Shown here piece after piece: positions 19,336 through 27,160 of a DNA stretch of 64,000 bases. The DNA lies in contig CAAFUN010000026.1 of the NCBI GenBank assembly GCA_900766195.1, positions 12,665 to 76,664 on the forward strand, read 5' to 3'. Positions within the stretch are counted from its first letter, which is position 1. Each line of letters opens with the position of its first letter. Source of the DNA: an uncultured Bacteroides sp. Its GTDB lineage: Bacteria > Bacteroidota > Bacteroidia > Bacteroidales > Bacteroidaceae. The position numbers and the translations under genes are program-made. Below the pieces are notes generated by a model. The model did not search any database, had not been told where the DNA came from, and saw only the letters and a list, made by a program, of their open reading frames with translations.

Positions 19336-19953
19336 TTATTTGCTTTCAGCCTTTTTCAACACATAGATAGGTTGCTTCTGCATGCCGCGGTTTTCGAGTT
19401 TCCCTTCCTCGCAAAGCCAACGGATATATCGTGTAGCCGTAGACCGTGCCATGCCGCAAAGCGACTGAAAGTCACTCCGGGTCATGAAGTCATGTGTGTT
19501 GAAGTAATTCTCCAGCCTTGTGCTAATCTCTTTCTCCGTCAGTGTTTTCTGTAACGGATTATGTTGCTTCAACGGATTCACTTTGAGGTAGCCCATTTCA
19601 CTTCGCAGAGCTTTATCCGCACGAAAGTCAATGCCTTTCAATTTCACTTTGGTACTTTTCCGCTTCGTATCCATCGTCACCTTTCCATCGACGCCCAATA
19701 TCGGCCGGAAATAGCCTATGCCGTCCAGATGCACCAGTTTACCGTCACTCAATGCCCGTCCCAAGAAATGCGATAAAGCATCGAGCACAGCAGAAACATC
19801 CGGTCCCGTAAGCGAACAAGCCTCTTCAATATACCTTCTCAACTCTGCTGTAGTGGTAGATCCGTTCAGGTGAATGCGCGGGTGCAGGGTTGTCTCTTCT
19901 TCCTGATTGTCTGTTGGTTTGGGATTCTTGTACCAATCAAATGCTATAGCCAT
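19336..19953 (-). CDS. HU-family DNA-binding protein with C-terminal winged helix
   Basis: This 205-residue cytoplasmic protein carries an HU/IHF-like fold typical of Bacteroidetes (about residues 30-125: LHPRIHLNGSTTTAELRRY, then LDGIGYFRP). It then has a basic linker and a C-terminal helix-turn-helix (about 155-200: TRSDFQSLCGMARSTATRYI, then a wing ending IYVLKK). Such proteins bind DNA and are probably architectural or regulatory. It converges on the RG-II operon with a 30-bp gap and no clear terminator. A cluster of TCAC half-sites and palindromes upstream of its start (20093-20164) could be an autoregulatory region. No specific target is known. Confidence 0.8.
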   Translation of the reverse strand: MAIAFDWYKNPKPTDNQEEETTLHPRIHLNGSTTTAELRRYIEEACSLTGPDVSAVLDALSHFLGRALSDGKLVHLDGIGYFRPILGVDGKVTMDTKRKSTKVKLKGIDFRADKALRSEMGYLKVNPLKQHNPLQKTLTEKEISTRLENYFNTHDFMTRSDFQSLCGMARSTATRYIRWLCEEGKLENRGMQKQPIYVLKKAESK

Positions 19954-20092
19954 ACTATCTTCTTTGTTTTAAAGTTAAACTCTATTCTATCTTCCTTACG
20001 CTATGTTCTTATTCTGTTCGCTTAGGCGTCCTTGCAGAATGCCTTGATCTTCTTAGCAAAAAGCCTTAATATTCTTTGCTTTCTCACTGTTG

Positions 20093-20164
20093 TTACTCAC
20101 TTGCTTTACAGCTGTTAATCACTTTTCTTACATTTGTGAGTAAGATGAATCACAACTGTGATTC
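20093..20164. repeat. Nested inverted repeats / TCAC half-site cluster
   Basis: TTACTCAC at 20093-20100 pairs with GTGAGTAA at 20136-20143, and GAATCACA-AC-TGTGATTC at 20147-20164 is a perfect 8-bp-arm palindrome. A further TTAATCAC lies between them. The cluster is about 140-210 bp upstream of the HU-like gene start. It looks like an operator array for a dimeric regulator, but no binding protein can be named. Confidence 0.4.
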
Positions 20165-20497
20165 ACTAAGGAATGTATAGACAAAATTAAAGGATAGTAT
20201 AGATAAAAGCAAGCAATACCTCAATCTTTTTGGAAGGATTGTATAAGGAATATCTAATATTTTGTATTTTGATGGGTCGAATAAAACTTTGATAAGGAAG
20301 AATTGAATTAATTCCTTAATTGGTAGTTATATGTAGAAATATATATTATTCAACTATTTCAAATAAATATTTCATATCTATGGCAGATAAATATGAGATT
20401 ATATTATCAGATTAGTATACTCTTTTTTTGTCTGCTCTATGATATTTAATGTCATATTTTTTTCTTTAATAAATAATGATTATATTAGAATGTTTTG

Positions 20498-20505
20498 TAT
20501 TTTTG
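20498..20505 (+). promoter_or_regulatory. Candidate Bacteroides -7 element
   Basis: TATTTTTG matches TAnnTTTG and sits about 88 bp upstream of the lipoprotein start at 20593. No convincing -33 TTTG is present at 19-21 bp, so the call is weak. Confidence 0.3.
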
Positions 20506-20592
20506 TACCTATAAATGTAGTTATAAGTATTTTATTTCAGATTATTGAGTATTACAATTCTAATTAATTTGTTAAATATATGCCTTTAAAAA

Positions 20593-22782
20593 ATGATTAT
20601 GATAACACGATTGAATTTAGGCTTTACTGTACTAATTAGTATAGTTATTGTTGCTTGTTCGAGTGACAATGATAAAATTTTTACTCCAACAAATTTTACA
20701 GTAAATGGTAAAGTAGAGAAAGGACCGTTTGTAAGAGGTTCATCTATGCAAATGCAGCCATTGGATGCTTCTCTACGCGAAATAGGAGAAATGTATACTT
20801 CAACTATTGAGGATAACTTGGGTAGCTTTACTTTCGGCTCAAAAAAGTTTGAGACTCAATATGCTAAACTCACTGCATCTGGCTATTATTTCAATGAAGT
20901 GCGGGGCAAGCTCTCATCAGGTACATTGTCTATGAATGCAATAGCCAATCTTTCCGATGCTCAAACTGTAAATGTGAATATTTTGACGCACTTGAAATTT
21001 CAACGGATAATGAGCTTAGTAGAAAAGAGTGGCAAGAGTTTTAACGAGGCTAATACTCAGGCTCAAAAAGAAATTTTGTCCTGTTTTGGATTACAAAGAT
21101 ATGCTCAAACTGACGCGACTAAATTTTCTATTACTGCGGGAACGGATGAGGCGGCAGCACTTATTGCTGTTTCTTCGTTGATTATTTATGACCGTTCGGA
21201 AGCAGAAGTAACGGAATATCTTTCTCGTTTGTCGTCTGAATTTGCTTCTTCTGGAAAGTTTTCTGAAAGCAGTAAAAAAACGATGCTTTCGGATATGAAC
21301 GCTATGAAATCATCTCTTGATCGTATTGCAGATAATATTGTGCGGAGGTATGAGGAGCTTGGAATCGATGTGTCTGTGAAGGATTTAGCATATTACTTTG
21401 ACTGGAATCAAGATGGCGAAGCTGGTAATGAACTCGCTCCTAAAGAAAAACCAATATCACTTGAGAAAACGGAAATATCAGTTCCTAAAGAAGGTGGTTC
21501 TTATCAAGTGAAGATAAATACTACGGTTCCTGTTTATTTGGAAGTTCAGGGTGAAAATTATCCGAAACAGGAGACTAATACGGATAGCTACTTCAAGAAT
21601 CTTTATGAGGCTGGATATGTGAAAAATAATGTAATCTCTTATGCTAGTGATATAAAGGACAATGCACTAAATCTTACTGTTAAGAAAGCGGATTTTAGGA
21701 CGGAAAAGTCAGTTGTTATTCCCCTTTACGACGGTATGGGTAGCGTTGTTGCGCAATTGACGTTAAAGCAAGAAGGCAATCCAAATATATCTGTACAACA
21801 ACCTAAATTAGGAGATGTGGGAAAAGGGGTGGTCTCTTCTATGGCAATGCTTCTGTCAAAAGCCATTGGCTTTTATAATGGAATCGACGCCAGATATACG
21901 GGAATAATTAATGATCCTAGTTTTAAGGTCCCGGTAAATGATTATAATCAAAATATCAATAATTGCTGGAACTCTTTTTATCAAACTCTGAATCTAAATC
22001 TGAATATAGTGAGAGCTGACAAAGCTATGGAAGGATTCTATATTGACAATCTTAGTGTGTTTAGAGCTATTTGTTATTATAATATGGTCACCTTATGGGG
22101 TGGAGTTGTATATATACCAGAGGAAAGAGTGGATGTAGGGCAATTTTATCCAAGGGCGTCAGAATCAGATATCTTGATTAATATTGAGAGTGAATTGATT
22201 AATTCCATATCAAACTTAAATGAGAAGAAGAATGTGGCTTGCGCAGAGGATATGAATGATTTGTTATTTATGTCAAAAGATGTGGCGCGCATTGCTTTGG
22301 CATATATCTATATGTATAAGCAAGAGTGGAGTAAAGCTAAGCCATTGTTGTATGAAGTGGTTTCTCACAGCTATTATTCTTTGGAAGAAGGGACGAATTA
22401 TACCGCATCTAGTAAAGATCTAATATTGGGCTTGTGGAATGAAAACGGGACAAGAAGTTCTAATGGTATTATGCCAGTCCTTACTTATACAGATGTCATC
22501 TTGTCTCTAGCTGAATGTGAAATAAATACAGGTAATGGTTTAAAAGGGGAATCTTATATATCATCTGTTAGCAGTACAAATAGATTAGGTATTTCTGGAA
22601 ATACGATTGAGACGATTAGACAGATTAGAAAAGAAATGAAATTGCCGAGTTATTTTGCTTTCTTAAAAAGGAATAACTTAGCTAAGAAGGAGATGTCACT
22701 TAAAGACTATCAATTGTTATTGCCAATTCCTCGACAAGATTTAGAATATAATTCTTTAATGATACAAAATCCTGGATATTGA
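20593..22782 (+). CDS. Orphan surface lipoprotein: N-terminal lipoprotein domain, BACON-like domain and compact SusD-like C-terminus
   Basis: This 729-residue protein has a lipobox ending at C22 (IVAC) followed by SSDND, acidic residues that resemble the Bacteroides surface-export signal. Residues about 35-280 form a beta-rich then helical domain beginning VNGKVEKGPF, seen in Bacteroidetes lipoproteins. Residues about 290-395 look like a BACON-type Ig domain (ISVPKEGGSY). Residues about 400-729 are SusD/RagB-like: FRAICYYNMVTLWGG, helical pairs, and the C-terminal signature LLLPIPRQDLEYN ending IQNPGY. SusD proteins usually form the lid of a SusC transporter, but no SusC gene adjoins. The SusD part is about 330 residues, shorter than typical. 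It may bind glycan at the surface on its own or with a distant SusC. A strong terminator follows. Confidence 0.75.
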   Translation: MIMITRLNLGFTVLISIVIVACSSDNDKIFTPTNFTVNGKVEKGPFVRGSSMQMQPLDASLREIGEMYTSTIEDNLGSFTFGSKKFETQYAKLTASGYYFNEVRGKLSSGTLSMNAIANLSDAQTVNVNILTHLKFQRIMSLVEKSGKSFNEANTQAQKEILSCFGLQRYAQTDATKFSITAGTDEAAALIAVSSLIIYDRSEAEVTEYLSRLSSEFASSGKFSESSKKTMLSDMNAMKSSLDRIADNIVRRYEELGIDVSVKDLAYYFDWNQDGEAGNELAPKEKPISLEKTEISVPKEGGSYQVKINTTVPVYLEVQGENYPKQETNTDSYFKNLYEAGYVKNNVISYASDIKDNALNLTVKKADFRTEKSVVIPLYDGMGSVVAQLTLKQEGNPNISVQQPKLGDVGKGVVSSMAMLLSKAIGFYNGIDARYTGIINDPSFKVPVNDYNQNINNCWNSFYQTLNLNLNIVRADKAMEGFYIDNLSVFRAICYYNMVTLWGGVVYIPEERVDVGQFYPRASESDILINIESELINSISNLNEKKNVACAEDMNDLLFMSKDVARIALAYIYMYKQEWSKAKPLLYEVVSHSYYSLEEGTNYTASSKDLILGLWNENGTRSSNGIMPVLTYTDVILSLAECEINTGNGLKGESYISSVSSTNRLGISGNTIETIRQIRKEMKLPSYFAFLKRNNLAKKEMSLKDYQLLLPIPRQDLEYNSLMIQNPGY

Positions 22783-22793
22783 TAGACCAAATT

Positions 22794-22842
22794 ATACCCT
22801 CCTCTTAGAGCACCGTTGTTAATTCGTGAGGAGGGTATTTTT
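22794..22842 (+). terminator. Intrinsic terminator after the SusD-fusion gene
   Basis: ATACCCTCCTC (22794-22804) pairs perfectly with GAGGAGGGTAT (22828-22838), and the second arm runs into a T tract. It begins 11 bp after the lipoprotein stop codon. Confidence 0.85.
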
Positions 22843-23095
22843 CACTGTCAGTTTGTCTCTGTTATGCATATTATAGTATTGTTAATAGTTCCTTGTAAAG
22901 AATGCGAAAGCGCTCTTTTTTGCTTTTACTGTTTTTTCTGTAACTTGCAGGAGTTTAGTAATCGAGTAAGTTGGATAGATGCTCTTCAGCCATTATCTTT
23001 ATTGAAAATTAAGATTGGGGGCGAAGTATAGTTCTGTTTTTCCTTGGTTCTGATTGCAATTGTTGTCTTACTTATTGAAATGATTTAAGATTATA

Positions 23096-23450
23096 CGCGA
23101 ACAACTGATTAAGGATCTTTCGACAAGGCATAAAATACAAAAAGAGGATATCGAGTTGTGTAAAGCACTCTTTCAACCTGTATTGATGCCAAAGAATAGA
23201 ATATTGTAAGAGGTCGGAAAGATTTCTCAATATCTTATTATATCGTATCAGGCTTTATGCGTCTGTTTTATTACAATGGCAGTGGAGACGGAGTGACCAC
23301 CCATATCAATTGCTCTCATGACTTTTTTACTTCGTTTTCGGAGTTTGCAAACCAAGCAAATGTAGAAACCATTACCGAATGTCGGTTACTCCGCATCTCA
23401 AGGCTGGACTATGGCACGTTGATGAGCGAAAGTGTCTTTTGGATGCACGT
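23096..23450 (+). pseudogene. Remnant of a Crp/Fnr-family transcriptional regulator
   Basis: Conceptual translation from about 23098 reads as the N-terminus of a Crp-type regulator (EQLIKDLSTRHKIQKEDIEL, then ALFQPV and MPKNRIL). An in-frame TAA follows at about 23207-23209 where a glutamate codon is expected. A one-base shift follows near 23235, after which the cNMP-binding domain continues (GFMRLFYYN, VTTHINC, ITECRLLRI, MSESVFW). The helix-turn-helix half is absent because the sequence switches at about 23445-23465 into an epimerase fragment in another frame. The gene cannot make a functional regulator. Confidence 0.75.
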
Positions 23451-23454
23451 GTTG

Positions 23455-23865
23455 CAGAATGATGATAGAAGCCGCTGCAGAAGCAAGAGTAAAGCCCATT
23501 GTCTATGTTAGTTCGATTGCCGCATTGGATTATACAAAAGGAACAGCCATCAGGGAAGAATCGGGTTATAACCCGGATCGCCCGGCTATGTATTATAATT
23601 CCAAGAGCTTAAGCTCAAGAAGCCTGTTCTTGTTCCTAAGTTTGTCTTATTTACATTCGGGGCGTTGCTAGGATTGAGAGCCAAGGCATTGGGTAAAGCT
23701 CCTGCCATGATAACAACAGAGATTAATGTGTTTTATGATCTGTTACAGGATTTCGATACCTCTAAAGCGAGAAAAGAATTAGGCTTTAAGCCGAAGCCTT
23801 CTAAGCAAGCTTTAATATTAGCTTTATCTTATATATGGGAGGAAAGAGAATGGTTGTTGAAATAA
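23455..23865 (+). pseudogene. Remnant of an NAD-dependent epimerase/dihydroflavonol-reductase-like gene
   Basis: From about 23460 one frame reads MIEAAAEARVKPIVYVSS, ALDYTKGTAIREESGYNP and MYYNSKSL, the middle of an SDR-type epimerase including the YxxxK region. After about 23610 the reading moves to another frame (KPVLVPKFVLFTFG, then ITTEINVFYDLLQDFDTSKA) and ends at the TAA at 23863-23865 after IWEEREWLLK. The N-terminal Rossmann motif is missing, replaced by the Crp remnant, and an internal segment between the two parts is deleted. Short open frames here are fragments of this pseudogene. Confidence 0.75.
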
Positions 23866-23926
23866 AAATGATTAAGATACAATCTAAAATTGTTTGAGGT
23901 TGTTGTATAGGATAAAAGTAAATATT

Positions 23927-24406
23927 ATGAGTATATATGATTTTACCGTAAAGGACAGTAAGGGTAATGATATTTCTTTATCCGGCTACAAAGGGAAGGT
24001 TCTGCTAATTGTGAATACCGCTACAGCCTGTGGTTTCACCCCTCAGTATAAAGAGTTGCAGGATTTATATCTTAAATATAAAGATCAAGGTTTTGAGATA
24101 TTGGATTTCCCATGCAATCAGTTTGGCAAACAGGCTCCAGGCACCAATGATGAGATTACTTCTTTTTGCGAAATGAAGTATAAAACAACATTTACTACTT
24201 TCGGAAAGATTGAGGTAAACGGGAAAAATGCCGATCCTCTTTATACGTATCTGAAACAAAATAGTAAAGGAATTCTTGGTGATGCTATAAAATGGAATTT
24301 CACCAAATTCTTGATCGATAGAGAAGGTAATGTCATTGACCGTTATGCACCCATAACCAATCCCTCAAAGATTGGCGGAGCTATCGAAAAACTATTGACC
24401 AAATAA
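23927..24406 (+). CDS. Glutathione peroxidase family protein (Cys type)
   Basis: This protein of about 159 residues has the thioredoxin-like glutathione-peroxidase fold. The peroxidatic cysteine lies in NTATACGFTPQY, the conserved FPCNQFGKQAPG loop follows, and WNFTKFL supplies the conserved tryptophan and asparagine. Cysteine replaces selenocysteine, as is normal in bacteria. The frame extends upstream to a TTG at 23894, but the ATG at 23927 starts the conserved fold (MSIYDFTVKD) and is preferred. Its role is reduction of hydroperoxides in the cytoplasm, probably with thioredoxin. The GNAT gene follows after 18 bp, so the two are likely cotranscribed. Confidence 0.9.
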   Translation: MSIYDFTVKDSKGNDISLSGYKGKVLLIVNTATACGFTPQYKELQDLYLKYKDQGFEILDFPCNQFGKQAPGTNDEITSFCEMKYKTTFTTFGKIEVNGKNADPLYTYLKQNSKGILGDAIKWNFTKFLIDREGNVIDRYAPITNPSKIGGAIEKLLTK

Positions 24407-24424
24407 GTACTGTTCTGTAATAAA

Positions 24425-24874
24425 ATGAAAGTAATATCTGTACGCGAACAACCTGAATATAAAGATCAAATCATTGCCTTTTTACAAAAAAGTTGGTCTG
24501 AGGTCCTGCCTGAAATATACAGAGACTGCGTTGAACATTGCATTGACGCTGTTAACCCTCTTCCACAATGGTATGTTTTAGAATCTGAGGGTAGGCTTAT
24601 AGGCTGTGCCGGATTGATCACAAATGACTTTATCAGTAGAATGGATTTGTATCCGTGGCTTGCTGCACTGTTTATAGAAGAGCAATTCAGAGGAAATTCG
24701 TATGCGCAGTTGCTTGTAGAGAGGGCTAAGAAGGATGCAAAAGATGCCGGATTTAAAAAGCTGTATCTGAGCACAAGTCATATTGGCTATTACGAAAAAT
24801 ACGGTTGGCTATATATTGGAGATGGTTTTCATCCTTGGGAAGAATCTTCCAGAATTTATGAAATGTCCCTATGA
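24425..24874 (+). CDS. GNAT family N-acetyltransferase
   Basis: This 149-residue protein has the GNAT fold: a beta strand with LIGCAGLITNDF, motif A at about 79-95 (PWLAALFIEEQFRGNSYAQL) for acetyl-CoA pyrophosphate binding, and motif B-like LYLSTSHIGYYEKYGW. The substrate is not predictable. It starts 18 bp after the peroxidase gene and is followed by a strong terminator, so the two form a small operon. Confidence 0.85.
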   Translation: MKVISVREQPEYKDQIIAFLQKSWSEVLPEIYRDCVEHCIDAVNPLPQWYVLESEGRLIGCAGLITNDFISRMDLYPWLAALFIEEQFRGNSYAQLLVERAKKDAKDAGFKKLYLSTSHIGYYEKYGWLYIGDGFHPWEESSRIYEMSL

Positions 24875-24879
24875 CTTGA

Positions 24880-24911
24880 AGTCTGAATACAAATCTGTAT
24901 TCAGACTTTTT
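24880..24911 (+). terminator. Intrinsic terminator after the GNAT gene
   Basis: AGTCTGAATACA (24880-24891) pairs with TGTATTCAGACT (24896-24907) across a 4-base loop. A run of Ts follows. The 12-bp stem is perfect. Confidence 0.9.
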
Positions 24912-24918
24912 GTAAATG

Positions 24919-25118
24919 CTATGCTTTTCTTTTTAGTATTCTCTTTAAATAGCTGACATCAAGTAATAAATTCACTGTTACAAAATCTCCGTTATAAAAT
25001 ACAGCCGAATTATTGAATACGCAAGGTAATTCCTTAGCTTTTTGCTGCGAACGATGCAGCATAAATGTTCGTCTGCAAGATTCTCGGCAGTTATGTTTAT
25101 AAAATTAGTATCTATGTC
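24919..25118 (-). pseudogene. Deletion remnant of a GNAT/YoaP-type acetyltransferase gene
   Basis: On the minus strand, two coding fragments abut. From about 25110 to 25045 the reading is FINITAENLADEHLCCIVRS, typical of the N-terminus of these acetyltransferase-like proteins. From about 25040 to 24919, in another frame, it reads AKELPCVFNNSAVFYNG and FVTVNLLLDVSYLKRILKR, typical of the YoaP-like C-terminus, ending in TAG. The catalytic middle is missing and the frames do not match. It lies between the GNAT operon terminator and the TPR-HTH gene. Confidence 0.6.
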
Positions 25119-25154
25119 TGTGCTATTTATTTGCTCTCCTTTTTGTTGTAACTG

Positions 25155-26828
25155 TCAAACCTGTCCAAGACTGTTTAAAATAAGTGTATCAAGATGTTCT
25201 ATAATATCTTCCTTCTCATTCATACTCAACTTCTGCCTGATAGTACTTTTACGCTGATATATTGTTCTGACACTCTGTTGCGTAACCACGCTTATCTCTT
25301 TTGTGGAGAACTCTGCTTTTAAAAGACAGCATAATTGATATTCCCGATCTATTAAGTCCTCCTTACAAATGTTATGAATTTTGGAATAGAAGTTGTCATA
25401 TACATTGTTGATCACAGTATACAAGTCGTCCCAATTTAGCAAAGAGTCAACAGGAATGTCTTTGTTAGCTATTTTCTGCATTTGCTTTATAATCTCTTGA
25501 TTCTGGGAAGTAGGATTAGCTGCAACCAATTTGATTATACCAAGTTGCTGAAGTAGCATCTTTTTGAAAAAGTTCTCGTCATTATTATCTGCTTTTCTCG
25601 AATCGGAGATCAGTTTTCTTAAGGCTTCAAGTTCTTCTTCTTTTTCATATAACATTTTTCTTCTTTTCTGAATGTATAGGACCATTATAAAAATAGTAAC
25701 AGAAACAAATACAGCGAAAAGTATAAATAAAAATAGGTTTCTCTGCTTTATTAATAACAGGTTCATATTCCTCTTTTCCAATAATCTTTGAGTTTCGTTT
25801 TTTTCTTCAATTATTCTATTTCTATTCCAGTAACGATCGAATATATTGTTAGAAAGCTTAGACACTAGCCGAAGATCATACGTCCCTGTCTTTATATAGT
25901 GTAATAAGGTCTTTTGAACTGCATAATGATTGCTTAAAGAAAGGTCTTCATCAATATATGGTAAGCGTTTTTTCTCTGCAAGTTGCATATAATAGGAAGT
26001 AGAGTCTTTCATTCCTTTGTTTAGGTAATATCTTGATAAAGATAGATACGAAAGTGGCTCAAATGCGTTGTTTGTTCGTTTATAATAATCCAACACTCTT
26101 TTTTGGACATTTATAGCTTGATTATTATCTCCAAAATCGCTCAAAATATCAGCATAGTTTCTTTCAAAATAATTGTAACGTTGAGTTGAATCTATATTCA
26201 TCACATTGCCGATTGCTTTTCTTAGGTAGTATAAAGAGGAATCTTTCTCATTTTTATAATAATATAGAATACCTAATCCTTCATAATAGTCATATAAATC
26301 CGTAGCTCTGTAATCCACGGTTATCAGTTTTTTGATGTAGTTTATGTCGTTCTCTCCGGTATCATCTTGCATGGCTATCCGCATTACTGATTTTAATAAA
26401 TGAATGCAAGCTATTGTATCGTTAGCTTTTGTGGCTAAGTCTATTCCTTTGTACAAAGTATTGCGCGCATCCTTTTTTCTGTCGGCCCACCAATAGTAAT
26501 TACCCAATAAATTGTAAGCTTTTAATAATCTAAACGTATCAATGGGATGGGTATTACTATAATAATTGTATGAATATAAAATGAGTGAATCCTCTGTCAT
26601 TGATCTATTAAGTGAAAGACGTGCTCGGGCAACAGTCAGCCAGTATTTAGCTTTTAAGGAATCAATAGACAGCTCTTCTTCAGGAATTTCCTGTAATAGA
26701 AGAATAGCACTACTGTCTGAATTGAGATTAACAAGCTCATTTGCTTTGTTTATGAGTGTATTTATGCGATCTTTCTCATGACATGACATCAGGAAACAAA
26801 AGATAATTAATATAAATAGGTACTTCAT
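25155..26828 (-). CDS. Membrane-anchored TPR regulator with C-terminal HTH
   Basis: The preferred start is the ATG at 26828, which gives a lipoprotein-like signal (MKYLFILIIFCFLMSC) with a lipobox cysteine at residue 16; an upstream ATG at 26882 would bury it. The product is about 557 residues. TPR-like helical repeats cover about 20-350 (KAYNLLGNYYWW, YYEGLGILYYYKNEKDSS). One transmembrane helix lies at about 365-390 (LFLFILFAVFVSVTIFIMVL), followed by a charged linker and a C-terminal LuxR-like HTH (KAEFSTKEISVVTQQSVRTI). The architecture suggests a periplasmic sensor that controls transcription directly through its cytoplasmic HTH. It is divergent from a TonB-receptor-like gene, the natural candidate target. 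Confidence 0.8.
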   Translation of the reverse strand: MKYLFILIIFCFLMSCHEKDRINTLINKANELVNLNSDSSAILLLQEIPEEELSIDSLKAKYWLTVARARLSLNRSMTEDSLILYSYNYYSNTHPIDTFRLLKAYNLLGNYYWWADRKKDARNTLYKGIDLATKANDTIACIHLLKSVMRIAMQDDTGENDINYIKKLITVDYRATDLYDYYEGLGILYYYKNEKDSSLYYLRKAIGNVMNIDSTQRYNYFERNYADILSDFGDNNQAINVQKRVLDYYKRTNNAFEPLSYLSLSRYYLNKGMKDSTSYYMQLAEKKRLPYIDEDLSLSNHYAVQKTLLHYIKTGTYDLRLVSKLSNNIFDRYWNRNRIIEEKNETQRLLEKRNMNLLLIKQRNLFLFILFAVFVSVTIFIMVLYIQKRRKMLYEKEEELEALRKLISDSRKADNNDENFFKKMLLQQLGIIKLVAANPTSQNQEIIKQMQKIANKDIPVDSLLNWDDLYTVINNVYDNFYSKIHNICKEDLIDREYQLCCLLKAEFSTKEISVVTQQSVRTIYQRKSTIRQKLSMNEKEDIIEHLDTLILNSLGQV

Positions 26829-27056
26829 TTGAATCGATTTTCTTAGACGGAGTGTAAACTTCAGAAGTGCGTTTGCTATCATATCACTGCCATATTACTG
26901 TGCAATATTAAGCCTTTTTTTTGGTATTTGGCTTACAATTATACGTAAAAGACTCTGAATTCTGTCAAATATAAATGCTTTTATGCTCAATATAACTTTT
27001 TTCAAAAAGAAGCTTATGTATTGTGCAGATATACAGTGTTTTGTGGAAATGATTGC

Positions 27057-27068
27057 ACTTTGTAAAGT
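27057..27068. promoter_or_regulatory. Palindrome upstream of the receptor promoter
   Basis: ACTTT-GT-AAAGT is a 5-bp-arm palindrome about 36 bp upstream of the -7-like element. That is a plausible activator position for the divergent HTH regulator (inference). Confidence 0.3.
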
Positions 27069-27103
27069 CAAAGATATAAATCAATTTTCACTCTTTTCCA
27101 CTC

Positions 27104-27111
27104 TATCTTTG
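27104..27111 (+). promoter_or_regulatory. Bacteroides -7 element for the TonB-receptor-like gene
   Basis: TATCTTTG fits TAnnTTTG and lies about 50 bp before the ATG at 27161. No clean -33 TTTG is seen, consistent with an activator-dependent promoter. Confidence 0.45.
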
Positions 27112-27160
27112 TAGTATCGAAATCGGATTAATTCAAGTCCAAACTTAAAGAAATAAAAGG

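Larger units (their letters stand above)
19954..20592. other. AT-rich intergenic region between HU-like and SusD-fusion genes
   Basis: These 639 bases have no supported gene. They hold the inverted-repeat cluster at 20093-20164, followed by very AT-rich sequence from about 20240. A TATTTTTG at 20498-20505 fits the Bacteroides -7 consensus about 88 bp before the next start. No -33 element is evident. The region presumably carries the divergent promoters of the two flanking genes. Confidence 0.5.
26829..27160. other. Divergent intergenic regulatory region
   Basis: These 332 bases separate the TPR-HTH regulator from the outer-membrane receptor gene. They hold no gene. A 6-bp inverted repeat (TAAGCC 26909-26914, GGCTTA 26930-26935), the palindrome ACTTTGTAAAGT (27057-27068) and a -7-like element at 27104-27111 are visible. 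Confidence 0.5.

Noticed and set aside
22816..23031. 71-residue open frame rich in Cys and Phe
   Set aside because: It begins inside the terminator of the preceding gene and has no recognisable domain. It is probably chance.
23894..23926. Upstream in-frame TTG start for the glutathione peroxidase
   Set aside because: The added residues are not part of the family fold, and the ATG at 23927 begins the conserved N-terminus.
26829..26882. Longer start for the TPR-HTH regulator
   Set aside because: It would bury the lipoprotein signal; the ATG at 26828 gives a proper lipobox.
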